A stretch of 64,000 bases of DNA from Ophiura sarsii (lineage: Eukaryota > Echinodermata > Ophiuroidea > Amphilepidida > Ophiuridae): assembly GCA_035610835.1 (NCBI GenBank), contig CM069457.1:41829319-41893318 (forward strand), read 5' to 3'. A program made the translations under genes and the position numbers. Positions 1-11,450 of this stretch are shown here, in pieces. The stretch's first letter is position 1. Each line of letters starts with the position of its first letter. The notes below the pieces were generated by a model. The model made no database searches, was not told the DNA's origin, and saw only the letters and a program-made list of their open reading frames with translations.

Positions 1-573
1 ATTTTAAAACTGTGATTAACAACATTTTATTGTCTTTTGCAACACATCATTTTATGGAAGCAGCCATCTTGGATTATGATGACTTAATTCTAACATGCCG
101 GACCCCTTCTAGAATCACGTGTCATAACCTAAAGAAGAATGTATCATCATGGTTTGCTTGTATCCGACAAGTAAACGTAATGGCCAAAATTGCTCTTAAA
201 CGATTCCACTGTATAACTACTATTATTATGTTCCTCATTCCCGTCTTCATTTTATGAAAGTGAGAAAATGAGGATCAGGTTAGAAAAAGGCGCCTGATTT
301 TTTGTCCCTAAATCGTGCCGTATCTAAAAAGATAAGTTGACGCTGCAGCCACAGTTACTTTATAAGCGAGAAAATGGCGTTTTATTATGGCCCATTTTAC
401 ACAGTAGGTATAGTACATTTAGTTTAGTGGTGAATCCTATAGGGCTATACATGTAGCTACCAGCATAGACCGTGTGTATTGACCCCTAACTGGATTTTTA
501 TTTTTTTTATCTGTATTGACAATAACATTCACAGACAAGTCAGTCGTGCATAATAAAAATAATCAATCAGCTA

Positions 574-841
574 CAATCAAGGAAAATAATAGTTGGCACA
601 CTTGACGCAACTTATTACAACTACCCCTGTGCTCGCAATTGAAATCAGACTTGGGACATAGCACTGTTTAATAGAAAGCAAAAGTCTCCCCCTTTCTTAT
701 ACTTCCCACCCCCATCAATCAATGTTGGGGAACTGCCAAGGCGTCTGATAATATGACTCGGATCAACGTTGCCTCCGGGGAGAGGGGCTGGTTTTTTCCG
801 TAATTAGGACAAAGTGTGCCAACCTTTTTCCCCCTTGATTG
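574..841. mobile_element. 268-bp MITE flanked by TA
   Basis: The terminal inverted repeats CAATCAAGG...GTTGGCACACTT are present at both ends with a few mismatches. The element is bounded by TA on both sides (572-573 and 842-843), the target duplication of Tc1/mariner-type elements. It has no coding capacity. Confidence 0.65.
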
Positions 842-984
842 TAGCATGTCACACAAATCAAAGATTTTCTAGTGCAGGGATGATAATCTCTATTAAAATT
901 TCCTTACAAACTGATACTATAGGTGTTTCATAGCACCTGTTTATAAAGTGCGGTGATTAATAATAATATGGGCATTGGTAGCAT

Positions 985-1225
985 AGAGACATAACTAAGG
1001 AGGGGACACTCTTTTTGAAAGTCACACTGATACTGGCTGATACGCCCTCAAGAACCGTGTGGTCAATCCTGTTAAATTTAGACTACGTTGCATTGGCCCG
1101 CTTGAAACTTAGTGTATAATGTGTATGACTGTTTCTGTGCGTAATCCAACAGAGGTAATTAGTCTTACTCTTTTAATAGTTCTGTACAATACAGTTATAA
1201 AAGACTTTGCATCAGTCTAATGAAA
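985..1225. repeat. SINE-like repeat, copy without tRNA-like head
   Basis: The segment from acataactaaggagggg to tttgcatcagtctaatg recurs, diverged, at about 1490-1765. Shared blocks include the ggaggggNcactcttttt start, the tgtatgacNgtttc block and the agtcttactctt block. It lacks the tRNA-like region seen in the second copy. Confidence 0.45.
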
Positions 1226-1431
1226 TCAGCGCGTAAACGAGGTCACGTAATTGTACACGGAGTCCTAATGAACCATTTTATTTGTTATTGTTTAAATTGC
1301 TAATCGCTTTATTGTTTTAATTTTGAAATAAGTATGGGGATCATCAACGCGTACGAAATATGATGCTTGAATAACTCCATACTAAATATATCTTTATCAA
1401 CGACTATGCCAAAACAGTTAGTCAAGTGTAG

Positions 1432-1765
1432 CATAGTGGCCACGCTCTAGCGTTTCCACGGAGGAATCCCGGGTTCAATCATGGAGGAATACTAAGGAGG
1501 GGTCACTCTTTTTAGATATCGAAAACAGTGATACCGCCCTCGCAATAATGTTGGAACAATCCAGTTAAGGTTTGAACTCTATAAGACTGCGGCAGTTCCG
1601 CCTAAAGTTAGCCTGCATTGCCGTGGCGTTTTAACATTACGTGTATCATCTGTATGACAGTTTCGGCGCGAGTCCGCAAGAGCGTAATAAGTCTTACTCT
1701 TCTGATTTGAAGATCGATTCGTTACAATAGACTTGTAAAAGATCTTTGCATTAGTCTACGCTGAG
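1432..1765 (+). repeat. SINE-like repeat with tRNA-like head
   Basis: At 1432-1490 there is an A-box-like TAGCATAGTGG and a B-box-like GGTTCAATC at tRNA spacing, followed by the body shared with 985-1225. A tRNA-derived SINE is the likely reading. No acceptor-stem pairing was found, so a functional tRNA is unlikely. Confidence 0.45.
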
Positions 1766-2069
1766 ACATAACTAAAGAGATAAGAAAAAACCTACCTTTT
1801 CCCCAAATTAATTGTCATTTTGCATATTTTTGGTTTCTTAATTGTATATTTATATATATCTGTTTTTATCATAATTGCTGATGTAATAAGTAGGTCATGT
1901 ATTTTATCATGTGTCATTATTTTGTTGCATGCTGTAACTATATTGTTTTTTAGATTGTGTTTTAATGTACAGCGCATTGGTCCATGGGAAATGCGCTTAA
2001 TAATAAGAAGCACCCATTCATACCTGTCATGTGCAGCGATCCATATCACCGCGACATTGTTATAGTTGA

Positions 2070-2810
2070 TGAGTGGCCATCCCATACTAATGTGCGTTCA
2101 GGCTATTTAAAAAAGTGTAATACACGCGTGGATAACACTTTTCAAAACAGCGCGGTACTACTCAAAGGATGAGGTCGTGATACAGATTAAACTGAATGAT
2201 GAACTGAATGATAAACTGAATGATGATAATCGATGACCGACTCAAAGACCTTGATATATTTCTAAAATAATTGCTCATTTATTTTATATTGCTAAAATTA
2301 TGGTCTTCAGAAGAAGTATGACAATAAAAACCTCGTCGGTGCATTCTTAAACATAATAAAAATGTATTGTGATGACCAAATGTCATAGTTTGTGTTCAGA
2401 TTCATTATGAATTGAAATTAAAAAAATGTGATGTTTTGAAGAACTTGTTTATGAATTAAAGTATAATAATTATTAGTTTTTCAATTCATGTTAAATCTAA
2501 ACCATAACCATGACCTTTTTTTAAATCATAATACATGGTTTGTATGTCCAAGAATGGCCCCATTAGGTTTTAATTAGCATACTTCTTCTGAAATGCCAAA
2601 AATATAGCGATATAAATGCATAATCATTTTAGAAATATATCACGGTCTGTATGTCGGTAGCTATCCCATGCTAAAGTGTGTTCAGGTTATTTAAATAGTG
2701 AAATAAACGTAAATTTATGTAGTGGATAACACTGGATTCAAATAGCGCGCTCACTCAAATAATAATAATGAGGTCGTGCTACAAATTAAACTGAATGATC
2801 ATATGATAAT
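2070..2810. repeat. Foldback pair inside a direct repeat
   Basis: An arm at about 2248-2330 (ttgatatatttctaaaat...cagaagaagtat) is repeated in inverted orientation at about 2578-2652. Outside it, the block at about 2070-2245 recurs in direct orientation at about 2663-2812 (shared words include taaactgaatgat and ataatcgat). Probably a mobile element inserted within, or duplicating, another repeat. Confidence 0.5.
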
Positions 2811-2933
2811 CGATTGGCGATGGACTAAAAAACAATCTCCGCACCGGACCTTGTGCACAGTGATGAATAGCTGTAGAGCCGTGCTTCCTATCTATTTAGT
2901 TATATTAGTCTCAGGTTTACGGGGGGTGGGGGT

Positions 2934-2954
2934 GGGGGGGGGGGGGGGGGGGGG
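2934..2954 (+). repeat. Poly-G run (21 G)
   Basis: A run of 21 G is preceded by shorter G tracts (ggggggtggggg). It could form a G-quadruplex. The assembled length of such tracts is often unreliable. Confidence 0.7.
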
Positions 2955-3720
2955 TAACAAGGATTAAGAAAAGTTGGTTATGAAATGGGATCAGGTTGTA
3001 TTCGAAATATAGACTTCAAACGCCACTATTAAAAATTTGCCAATAAACTGATCTGGCTGGTGTATTTTCAGGAGCGGGCGGGGTGACTGAGCGGTACTAT
3101 ATCCTTCAGTGGCATAACTACCGCGGGAGTCATTCCCCTAAATGAATGACAAAACTCCATGTATATGACTAAAAATAGTTATTTATATATACCCGACCAC
3201 CGGCCTATCTCTCCACATGCGGTGGGGGTGGGTGGGGGTCAGGGTCTCTGAAATGGAAAACAAATTTCAAATGCAAATTGTCACAATTTGTGTATTCATA
3301 ATAAAAGGGGCCAGGGGTCGTCAGCTTCTGAGCGGCAAATGACCTTAGTGTTCGTGCCTTAATTAAAGGATTTAAAAAACAATTTCTTCAGATATAGAAA
3401 TATGGCACCATTGAATCCGTTTACACTTGTCGCGGGGCGACGAGCTGAGTGAAAGTGCGTCTTAACAAAATCAAGTCACAATCTGACACCACCTATTTTC
3501 TTAGGCAACAGGGGTTAATAGGAACCTGTTCTTTTAATTTAATGAGGCACCCGGGTCCGTTGTGGGGATGGAACCCCACGCTCTCTCCCTTCCACTGACG
3601 ACAATGCAAAACGTCGGACGACTTTATTTTACTTTATACAATATTTATTTATTCACCACTACTACGCCGACCACCAACAGTCACCATTAACAAGTGATAC
3701 TATAAGACAAGACAAATTTA

Positions 3721-3839
3721 ACTCCAAAACACTACTCCAAAAACAACACTCTACTCCAAAAACAACACTCTACTCCAAAAACAACACTCTACTCCAAAAA
3801 CAATACTCTACTCCAAAAACAACACTCTACTCCAAAAAC
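3721..3839. repeat. 19-bp minisatellite
   Basis: About six tandem units of ctctactccaaaaacaaca with single-base variants (one unit has caata in place of caaca). Confidence 0.85.
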
Positions 3840-3989
3840 TTGTAACGCTTCGGGGTTTACCTGTTAATGATACAAAGAACAGGGTATTAATTTCTAGGCC
3901 TATTTTTGCCTAAGTCAAACACCATTATATCAAAGATTTTCATAGCCAAGCTACTCCCTGGTACACATGTACCAGTAACTAATTCCAGC

Positions 3990-4410
3990 TCATGATAATT
4001 GTAAAATCGGGCGTGCGTCTCCCTATGGGTGTACATGGCCATCCCCAATATACACGAGTTGCATATAGAATATGCAACCTTGTATATTGGTTCAAGATAT
4101 ACATTTGATTATAAATACATTAAAATGTCATAAGTATTGATGACAATTGTGAAATCGGGCGTGCGTCTCCCTATGGGTGTATATGGCCATCCCCAATATA
4201 CACGAATTGCATACAGAATATGCATCCTTGTATATTGGTTCAAGATATACATTTGGTAGTAAAATACATTAAAAATGCATTTAAGTATTGATGACAATTG
4301 TGAAATTGAGCGTGTGTCTCCCTATGGGTGTATATGGCCATCCCCAATATACACGAATTGCATACAGAATAATGCAGCCTTGTATATTGGTTCAAGATAT
4401 ACATTTTGGT
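3990..4410. repeat. 148-151-bp tandem repeat, three units
   Basis: Three direct copies begin near aattgtgaaatcgggcgtgc and include ccctatgggtgta and ttggttcaagatatacat. The spacing between equivalent positions is 148 and then 151 bases. Confidence 0.85.
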
Positions 4411-4512
4411 ATGGACAAATAGAGATCACCAAAAACACCCAACCCTTACATAGTAATCATGAAACAGGTATGAGACCCGGCATTTGCAGCCTTCTTCCTC
4501 CTGACCAGATTG

Positions 4513-4616
4513 GATGACTTACTACCGTTCTTCCGTCTCAACAGACTTCGATGACTGACTACCGTTCTTCCGTCTCAACAGACTTCGATGATTGACTACC
4601 GCTCTTACGGTCTCAT
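4513..4616. repeat. 37-bp tandem repeat, about 2.7 units
   Basis: The repeated unit starts gatgactgactaccgttc and ends caacagacttc. Period 37 is seen at 4513, 4550 and 4587, and the last unit is partial. Confidence 0.8.
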
Positions 4617-5111
4617 ACACATTCCATAATTACCCATAAAATTGTCCAACCCATTAGATTCCCAAGGCATAAATCCTCAGTAATTCGTCAATTTGTAATA
4701 CACATCCAAAAGCCTACTCAAATATCGTCCCTCAGTGTACAAAACATCTCAAGGGCATTATTGAGTGAATTTCAACCATCTACTGCAAATATTATGTGTA
4801 TGTCTACATCATAGTAACTTTACCAAGTATTCCAAAAGTGTTAGGTGACAATCAGTAAATAATTTAGTAATTCTCTGATATCCAAAAATCCAAATCTCCA
4901 TCATTTTTCAACCTCAGTACACCAAATCGTGAATTACATAACCGAATATAATTTCGTACAATACTGCCATCATATGGGTATTATGATGGGAAAGACGAAA
5001 TTATTATTTGTAACAACCAATTGTTTATTTTTACCTTAACTCCTCAAAAGTAAAACTCCTACACGAACTGAATCCACCAACCACTGTTCCTATAATACAA
5101 TCATACAAGAC

Positions 5112-5428
5112 AATAAAGTAAAGTAAGTAAAGACTCGTGCCGAGCAAAGCTCGCGCGCGGAGTGCCCATCTCTCTTTCATTAGCGTTTAGGCCAGACTCC
5201 CCATGTATACTTGGCTGTGGGGGGTTCGCCACTCCTCCCGCACAGCGAGTCTGTTTTACTTCCCAACATGAATTAATGCCGGTACCCAATTATACACCTG
5301 GGTGAAGCGTGGCAAGTGCGGTAAAGTGCCTTGCCCAAGGACACAACACGTTGGCACCAACGGGGCTCGAACCCACAATCTTTGCATTGTGGAGCGAGGG
5401 TGATATCCGCTGGACCACACGCGCCCAC
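5112..5428 (-). mobile_element. tRNA-derived SINE
   Basis: Read on the minus strand, the element starts GTGGGCGCGTGTGGTCCAGC (A-box-like) and has the B-box GGTTCGAGCCC about 45 bases later. A body with TGTCCTTGGGCAAGGCAC follows, then the segment GGAGGAGTGGCGAACCC, and finally a tail near an A/T-rich repeat (5112-5130). This is the layout of a pol III SINE. A diverged copy of its 3' part lies at 62585-62690. The two minus-strand open frames over it are not genes. Confidence 0.7.
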
Positions 5429-7584
5429 AATAGGCCACCGATAATTAATCTAATTTACTACAATATCGTACTCTGGAAGGCACAGCATCCAGCAATCGAT
5501 TTATTAAATTGAGACAGACGATTTATGATGAGAAGCCTACGCATTTCACCTAGCGAAGTATACAAAATCTTAGATGATCGTTCTGCAAATGAACCGCTAA
5601 TGTTATTAGTCTATAAAAACGCGCCAATTAGCAGACGACATTTAATACAATACTCCGCCAATTCTTTCAATATCCAAAAGTGCGCCAAATTTAGCTGACT
5701 ACATTCTATAATTAATTTAGTCACCAACACACCGTACTCAATCGAAAAGCTGCACCGATTAATTAAATCGCACAATCGGTCTAAGTTTTTTATATCAAAT
5801 CCTAGTAAATGTTATCAGTAAACCCATAACAAATAGGCTTATCACAATTTGCTCCAAAATTGTCTCATCTTCAACTCCATGTGGCCCACAAATTCGATCA
5901 CCACAACACTGTCATATCCGCGCAATTTGGCTCATAAAATAAAATACAAGGTTTGAATAACACCTCGTAAATCGTCATTTCTCACTCATCAGTAGGCTTA
6001 TCAGATATAATTAAAATAAAAATGGGCCACCGATAATTAATCTAATCCAATCATCACATTAATTTTTAATCACACAGCTCAAAAGAACACTGCACGATTT
6101 TAAGCATCAATAATATTTCATAGGTCTGTCTTGACAAAAGGGCAATTTGGGTTTCCAAAAATGTGAAATAGAATTTCAACATGGGAAAACATTGGCCTTC
6201 TTTAAAACAGGCCTTCCCCTCTGCATCATTATTTTTAGAAAGGTGTACTACATTTCTGGCATATAGAACTTAACTCGTAAGTTTTACTAATATTTTAAAA
6301 CAGGCTGTAGTTTTAAAAATACTAACACAATCAGGCCTACATTTTACCCCACAACAACACGCTAGGCTAGCGTCAATTGGTTTACACTTTAACAACATTA
6401 TAATCGTCAGGTCTCGTCAATCTGAACACCCATAATTCTACATTATTTTTGTATACGGATTATGAAAACAAATATCCTAAAAGCCATCAGAAAAATCTCT
6501 CTCAATTATAATCTGCCAGGTCAATCGAAAATACACAAATCATAGGCCCGTGTAAAGCCTACGATACAAAATTTGGATGTTTTAAATGTATAAACCAACG
6601 AATAAATCAAGAAACTATTGATTCAAAACATGCCTACGATCTCTAAAGTGTTCCAAAACCACCGTGTCCCTCGCCATCGCATACTCACAGTGTACAAGTT
6701 TATAATTTTAATAAAAAAGAGCCTAGAAAATAGGCCGTATTTTATCTCCTAATTATAAAAATACACCCAAAAATATCACTGACGAAACCCAACAATCTAT
6801 TTAACATGATTATAAATGTGATGCATTCATATTTGCAGAATACCTTATGGATTGGATGCTAAATAAATTGACTCACCACTTGAAATCTGTAAAAGGTATT
6901 CTCACAATGTATCGTCACACATATCCGTCCGTCAAGTATCAAATCCGCAATGAGGCAATTTTCTGCCGTGCGTGCGTGCCGGAAAGAAGAAAGTCAACGC
7001 GCGCGCGTCGATTGGCCTAATCGCTAATTGATTGAAAATAAAAGTACTGGTGCTGTCCCGTCATGCACTATACTTCCTGTCATAATGCAGTAATGCCAAA
7101 AAAATACCAAAAATACAAGAAGATCTTTAAAACAAGTAGCTCGCCCATCTTGAGTAATTAATTGCATCATGATTTTTACAATCCCGTTCCAATTTAAGGA
7201 TTGTTTTCAATATATATATTTTTATTTTGATGTACGTAATTGTTCACTTGTTTACAGTTGCGGTTGTAACCGGAAACGCTGTAATCGGCGTTAAACGGTG
7301 GGCAAGCGGTGTCAAACCAATGAATTATATTACTGAACGAAACAAAACACTTAGAAAATACACTGTCCTGGTAGCGAAATTCTTTACCGTAACCAACATT
7401 TGGATAGGCTAGTTAAAATGCGTAATAATAACATCGTAGCGCGGGCGTAGTTCACAGAAAGCTCGCTGTACGCTATACATATTCGACTTACGCACGTTCT
7501 ATTGTATTATATATATTATTAAAACAGATTAGCTTTATTCCGTACAAATCATATCGATTGAAATTACAATCGCTGTCAGCCAAA

Positions 7585-7660
7585 TCCTCGTGGTCTAATG
7601 GCTATCGAACAGGTCTTATGAACGAAAGGTTACTGGTTCGAATCCCGGTATCGTAGAATT
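7585..7660 (+). other. tRNA-like sequence (SINE head or tRNA pseudogene)
   Basis: An A-box-like TGGTCTAATGGCTATC and a B-box GGTTCGAATCCC lie at tRNA spacing. The T arm has mismatches and I find no acceptor-stem pairing between the expected ends, so this is a degenerate tRNA or the head of a SINE. Confidence 0.45.
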
Positions 7661-9182
7661 TTGCGTTAAACCTTGTCTGATATTTTTTCGACATAGGATA
7701 TAATGTAAAGTAAGTACAAGTGCAAACTACTTGTATACATACATGTACATGTATATCAGTTTCCATCCAAATGCTGTTTACGGTAAAAAATATCGCGTCC
7801 TGAACTTATTTCAAAATCTGATTTTAAAGTAATTAGGAAACATATTTCTTTGTAATATACATGATATTTTAGTTGTATGGTTACAAATGTAATTTTACAA
7901 ACAAATTGCATTTCTCGGAAAAAAACAAAGATAGAGGGCGTCCCATGGAAAATATCCCATAATATCCCTTTAATACAAAACTAAATTGCCAGGTATTTCT
8001 GATGTCGAATTGTGTGAGCGTTTGGTAACAAATCGGATCGAATAATGTAACAAACAGTATTCTAAATACCTGTGCAATTACATCATAACTTGAATGTTAG
8101 AATAAGACATATCTCTCTAATGAATGTATACTATTCCTTTTTTATATAATCATAGCATTATACCAGAGTTTACAGTCTTTTAAGACTATATTCACTGGTC
8201 CCAGATCAGTAAAACACAAATATTATAACAATTTAGACCAGAAAAGAAACTGTTCTACATAAACCGATCCTTAATCTTTGAATTTGAGATTTGACTTTAT
8301 TGATTTGTTTTCATTGGAATCTTTGAAAGATCTTTCCGCCTGTAGAACAGTTTAATTTCGTTGCCTTAGACCCCCAAAAAGTTGGTCTCATAAAACAGCG
8401 CGCGTAACCTTTCAAATTATAATTTTACCGCAGAACTGTTTACTTTTATTTTTTGAACTTTTGAAAATGATGGTATGAGCCAAGTTGTGACTGTGTGAAT
8501 GGTTTTTTTCAATATTGAAACAATTCTTTAAACTCATCCAGTGATTTAACGGACTAGTGCTATGCTTCTTCAAATATTAATTTCACCATCTGTGATTTCA
8601 CGTTGTGATGTACCATATCAGCTTCTTTTTCTTGCTTCACAGACCCGTAAAAATGTAATAAAGAAAAGAAAAAATATATACCGCATATCGCATAGCCTTT
8701 TATCATGTTTCTTCTGAGACCAACTTGTTTTGTTTTTTGCCTTATCTACAGGTACATGTAAGAAAATATGAAGATTGTATAACTAATACCTTGAGCGAAC
8801 ACTTTATATAACACCACAAAAATGTTCGGGTTTTTATTAAAACTGGCCTACCACTTTAGTAGTTCGCCACAGACGAACTGGTCATACACCTGTTCACTTG
8901 ATGACAGACTGCTACTACAGAGTTAACATGGAGAAATTGTAACCTTGTAAAATTCCCAAGAGAACTGGATGTGGCTAGTAACTCAGAGTGGTAGCTCCCC
9001 TTTAACAGCCAATTGTTGAAATGTATCGTAATATATTCGCATTGTGTTATATAGCAATCCCTATTTCAGGGCTCATCAACTTGCTTGATAATTTGGGTCG
9101 GTCTAAAACTATGCCACATTCATCATTGTTTTGTGCTAACAAAACTCTATCTATTCAATGAACTGTAACATTTGAAACAACT

Positions 9183-9285
9183 GAGCGCAAGCGTTGACCA
9201 CCGTTGACCAATCAGGCTGCGTCATTGTGTTTTGGTGGAGCATGAGTGAGAGCGCAAACAGTTTGAGCGAGTGTCTGCTCAGCCC
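9183..9285 (-). mobile_element. Short MITE copy (GCTCAGCA family)
   Basis: The sequence from tgagcgcaagcgttgacc to tctgctcagccc is the reverse complement of about 28450-28600 and 46425-46570 near genes 2 and 3. Those copies carry imperfect inverted ends (CTCAGCAtactccacaacgc / gcgttgtgaagtcTGCTGAG). Confidence 0.5.
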
Positions 9286-10352
9286 TTTATGTACAGGTAA
9301 AGGTCATATGAAGATTGTATAACTAATACTTTTAGCGAACACTTTATATTGTACCCTCCACACACATTTTTTAACCGTCAATTGTTGAAATGTATCCCAT
9401 TTTCACTGTGTTATATCCATTATTTCAGGGCTCAATAACTTGCTTGAGAACTTCGGTAGGTCCCAACTAAAATATGTCAAAATCATTAGTGTGTATCTGT
9501 GTCTGTTCAGTGTGTCTGTGTCTGGTCAATAAACATGATAAAGTGTAACATTTAGAACAACTGTGAATAGTGATTAGTATCGCGCACAAAATAGTGATAA
9601 TGTTGACACATTCAGATAGATACCTCACCATTAGCAAGTTGCTCAGCATTTTATAGGTGTTAATTAATAAGTAACGAAATATGAAAATATTATGAAATAT
9701 TCGAAAACATAGTTATCGAAAAACTACCTGAACTTATCTGAGGAGTTTAAAACCATAACCAATATTAAATGTGATTGCATCTGCTATATACTTAACTACT
9801 TTATAACCTTATACGTAACCAGAAATAGCTTTTCAACTACCGTATGCTATGTACAATCAAACACTTCAGCGTATAGGGTGCGGGGCGTTCCTATGGACCA
9901 ATTTCTTTTCACGTCTCGCGTTATAATGTAAAATAATATTTGACTTGGATCCCTAAGGATCTAACTCCTTTCTTTTTAATATACACCAACAGGAGTACCC
10001 AATAACATGATAACACTAATCGACAAGTTTAATTATACTGCTACCGTGATTATAAATAGACATATATTTAATACATAAAATATACAAACTATTTCTAGGT
10101 GACGAACATAAAAAACACTGTTTTACGGGCAAACGGACCTCTGAGGTTGATTGGGCCAATTTTAGGTTGTTGTTTTTTCTTCATCATTTGCGATTAGATT
10201 TTCAACAATTTTCTAAATGTTCAATAATGTTTAAAACCGTTCAAAATGTAATAAATCAAAACAATATCTAAACATTTCAAAAATAAAATTATTATAAATA
10301 AAATTAAAATCGATAATTCGAAAAAGGGGTTCGGTTTGGCCCGTAGAACAGT

Positions 10353-10377
10353 GGGGGGGGGGGGGGGGGGGGGGGGG
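10353..10377 (+). repeat. Poly-G run (25 G)
   Basis: A run of 25 G in the 3' flank of gene 1. The equivalent position in genes 2 and 3 lacks it (they read gggcccgatcgggtcg). Confidence 0.7.
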
Positions 10378-10443
10378 TCGTCGCCTAAACACCATTTGTA
10401 TGATAGATATAAGAAAACTGCCATGTTTTACACCTAATATTAA

Positions 10444-11150
10444 AGGTGTATAATCCGATCACATTTTAGGGGGCTATGATTTTTTTTCACATCAAGATAT
10501 TTTGATATCAGAAGAATCCCAATATTTTTCTCCATTATGTCTGTAAAATCTTACGAGCCAGAAATTTTCCATTTAGAAATCACAGGCTAAAATGTGGTGA
10601 ATTACGGCCCAAGGTAGTTAACCACCAGCCAGTTTGTGTACTACTCAATGGGCAAATTTTGTATGACCTTGTGCTTTTAAAATAAGAACCATTGGAGTTA
10701 TGCAACTCACAATTTTGAATGCTACAATTTTAAAGATGACCTTTTATGTAAAATAGAAAACATAACGTTGTAAATCTGGTCAGCAATCAGAACAACCACC
10801 TTTAAAGGATGATGTTCCGATTTTCAACTTGAAGTTTTCTATTCTACATGAAAGGTCATCCTTAAAAAAGTCGTGTTCCAAAGTTTGAGTTGCATAGCTC
10901 TAATGGTTCTTATTTTAGACGCACAAGATGCTGTGAACTGTACCCATTGAGTAGTACACAAACTATATCGGTGGTTACCACCATTCGCGGTAATTCGACG
11001 TTATTTCATCGATTTCTCCGTAATTATACCGATTTAGGCCGTCAAATTTCAGTATGATGATGAGAAAAATACGAGCTTTCATATGATATGAAAATCTCCG
11101 TATGTTTGAAATAGTTCTGTGTTACGAAAATGTGATCGGGTCATCTACCT
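10444..11150. mobile_element. 707-bp palindromic element at a TTAA target
   Basis: The ends AGGTGTATAATCCGATCACA and (reverse strand) AGGTAGATGACCCGATCACA are inverted repeats flanked by TTAA on both sides (10440-10443 and 11151-11154). The two halves are imperfectly self-complementary over much of their length. Genes 2 and 3 have the empty site (taatatcaaaccacc). TTAA targets are used by piggyBac and Kolobok elements. There is no transposase inside. Confidence 0.7.
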
Positions 11151-11270
11151 TTAAACAACCAAAATCTATTTGGGGTCCACCGTTGGTAAGAACATTTCGG
11201 CATGACATGTGCACCTTATTATTTAAAAAATCTGTTAATGACCTTGCGTTCTTAAAGTGTACAAAATGTT

Positions 11271-11276
11271 TTTATT
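11271..11276 (-). promoter_or_regulatory. Poly(A) signal of gene 1
   Basis: AATAAA lies on the minus strand 175 bases after the stop codon, in gtgAATAAAaaca. The position is comparable to the AATAAA downstream of genes 2 and 3, although the flank of gene 1 is otherwise diverged. Confidence 0.5.
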
Positions 11277-11450
11277 CACCTCTACAAATTTATACTAACT
11301 TTTTTCAATTACTGATAAAAGGAGTCCTCTATGACCTATGTATGACCTATGTATCAATATTCATTAGGGAATATAATGGCTTCCTGATTTCGATGCCGTA
11401 TTCAAAATGTCATACTGATTAGGTCTAAGTGTATGGATGCACCCACACTC

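Larger units (their letters stand above)
1..8049. other. Gene-free repeat-rich left flank
   Basis: I see no coding exon here on either strand; the open frames are short and lack any family signature. It holds a small TA-flanked MITE, two copies of a SINE-like repeat, a foldback pair with flanking direct repeats, a 19-bp minisatellite, a tandem 148-bp repeat, a 37-bp repeat and a tRNA-derived SINE, listed separately. From about 4620 to 7560, apart from the SINE, I see only AT-rich unique-looking sequence. Confidence 0.6.
8050..11450. other. 3' flank of gene 1
   Basis: This flank is homologous to, but clearly diverged from, the 3' flanks of genes 2 (about 28083-30678) and 3 (about 46040-48699). 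It holds a local direct duplication (about 8750-9140 versus 9290-9490, around cttgcttga and aagattgtataactaat), a MITE copy at about 9183-9285, a poly-G run and the TTAA element at 10444-11150. No exon is apparent. Confidence 0.6.

Noticed and set aside
5101..5512. Overlapping open frames on both strands
   Set aside because: They lie across a tRNA-derived SINE and have no protein family signature.
7585..7660. Functional tRNA gene
   Set aside because: A and B boxes are present but I find no acceptor-stem pairing and the T stem has mismatches.
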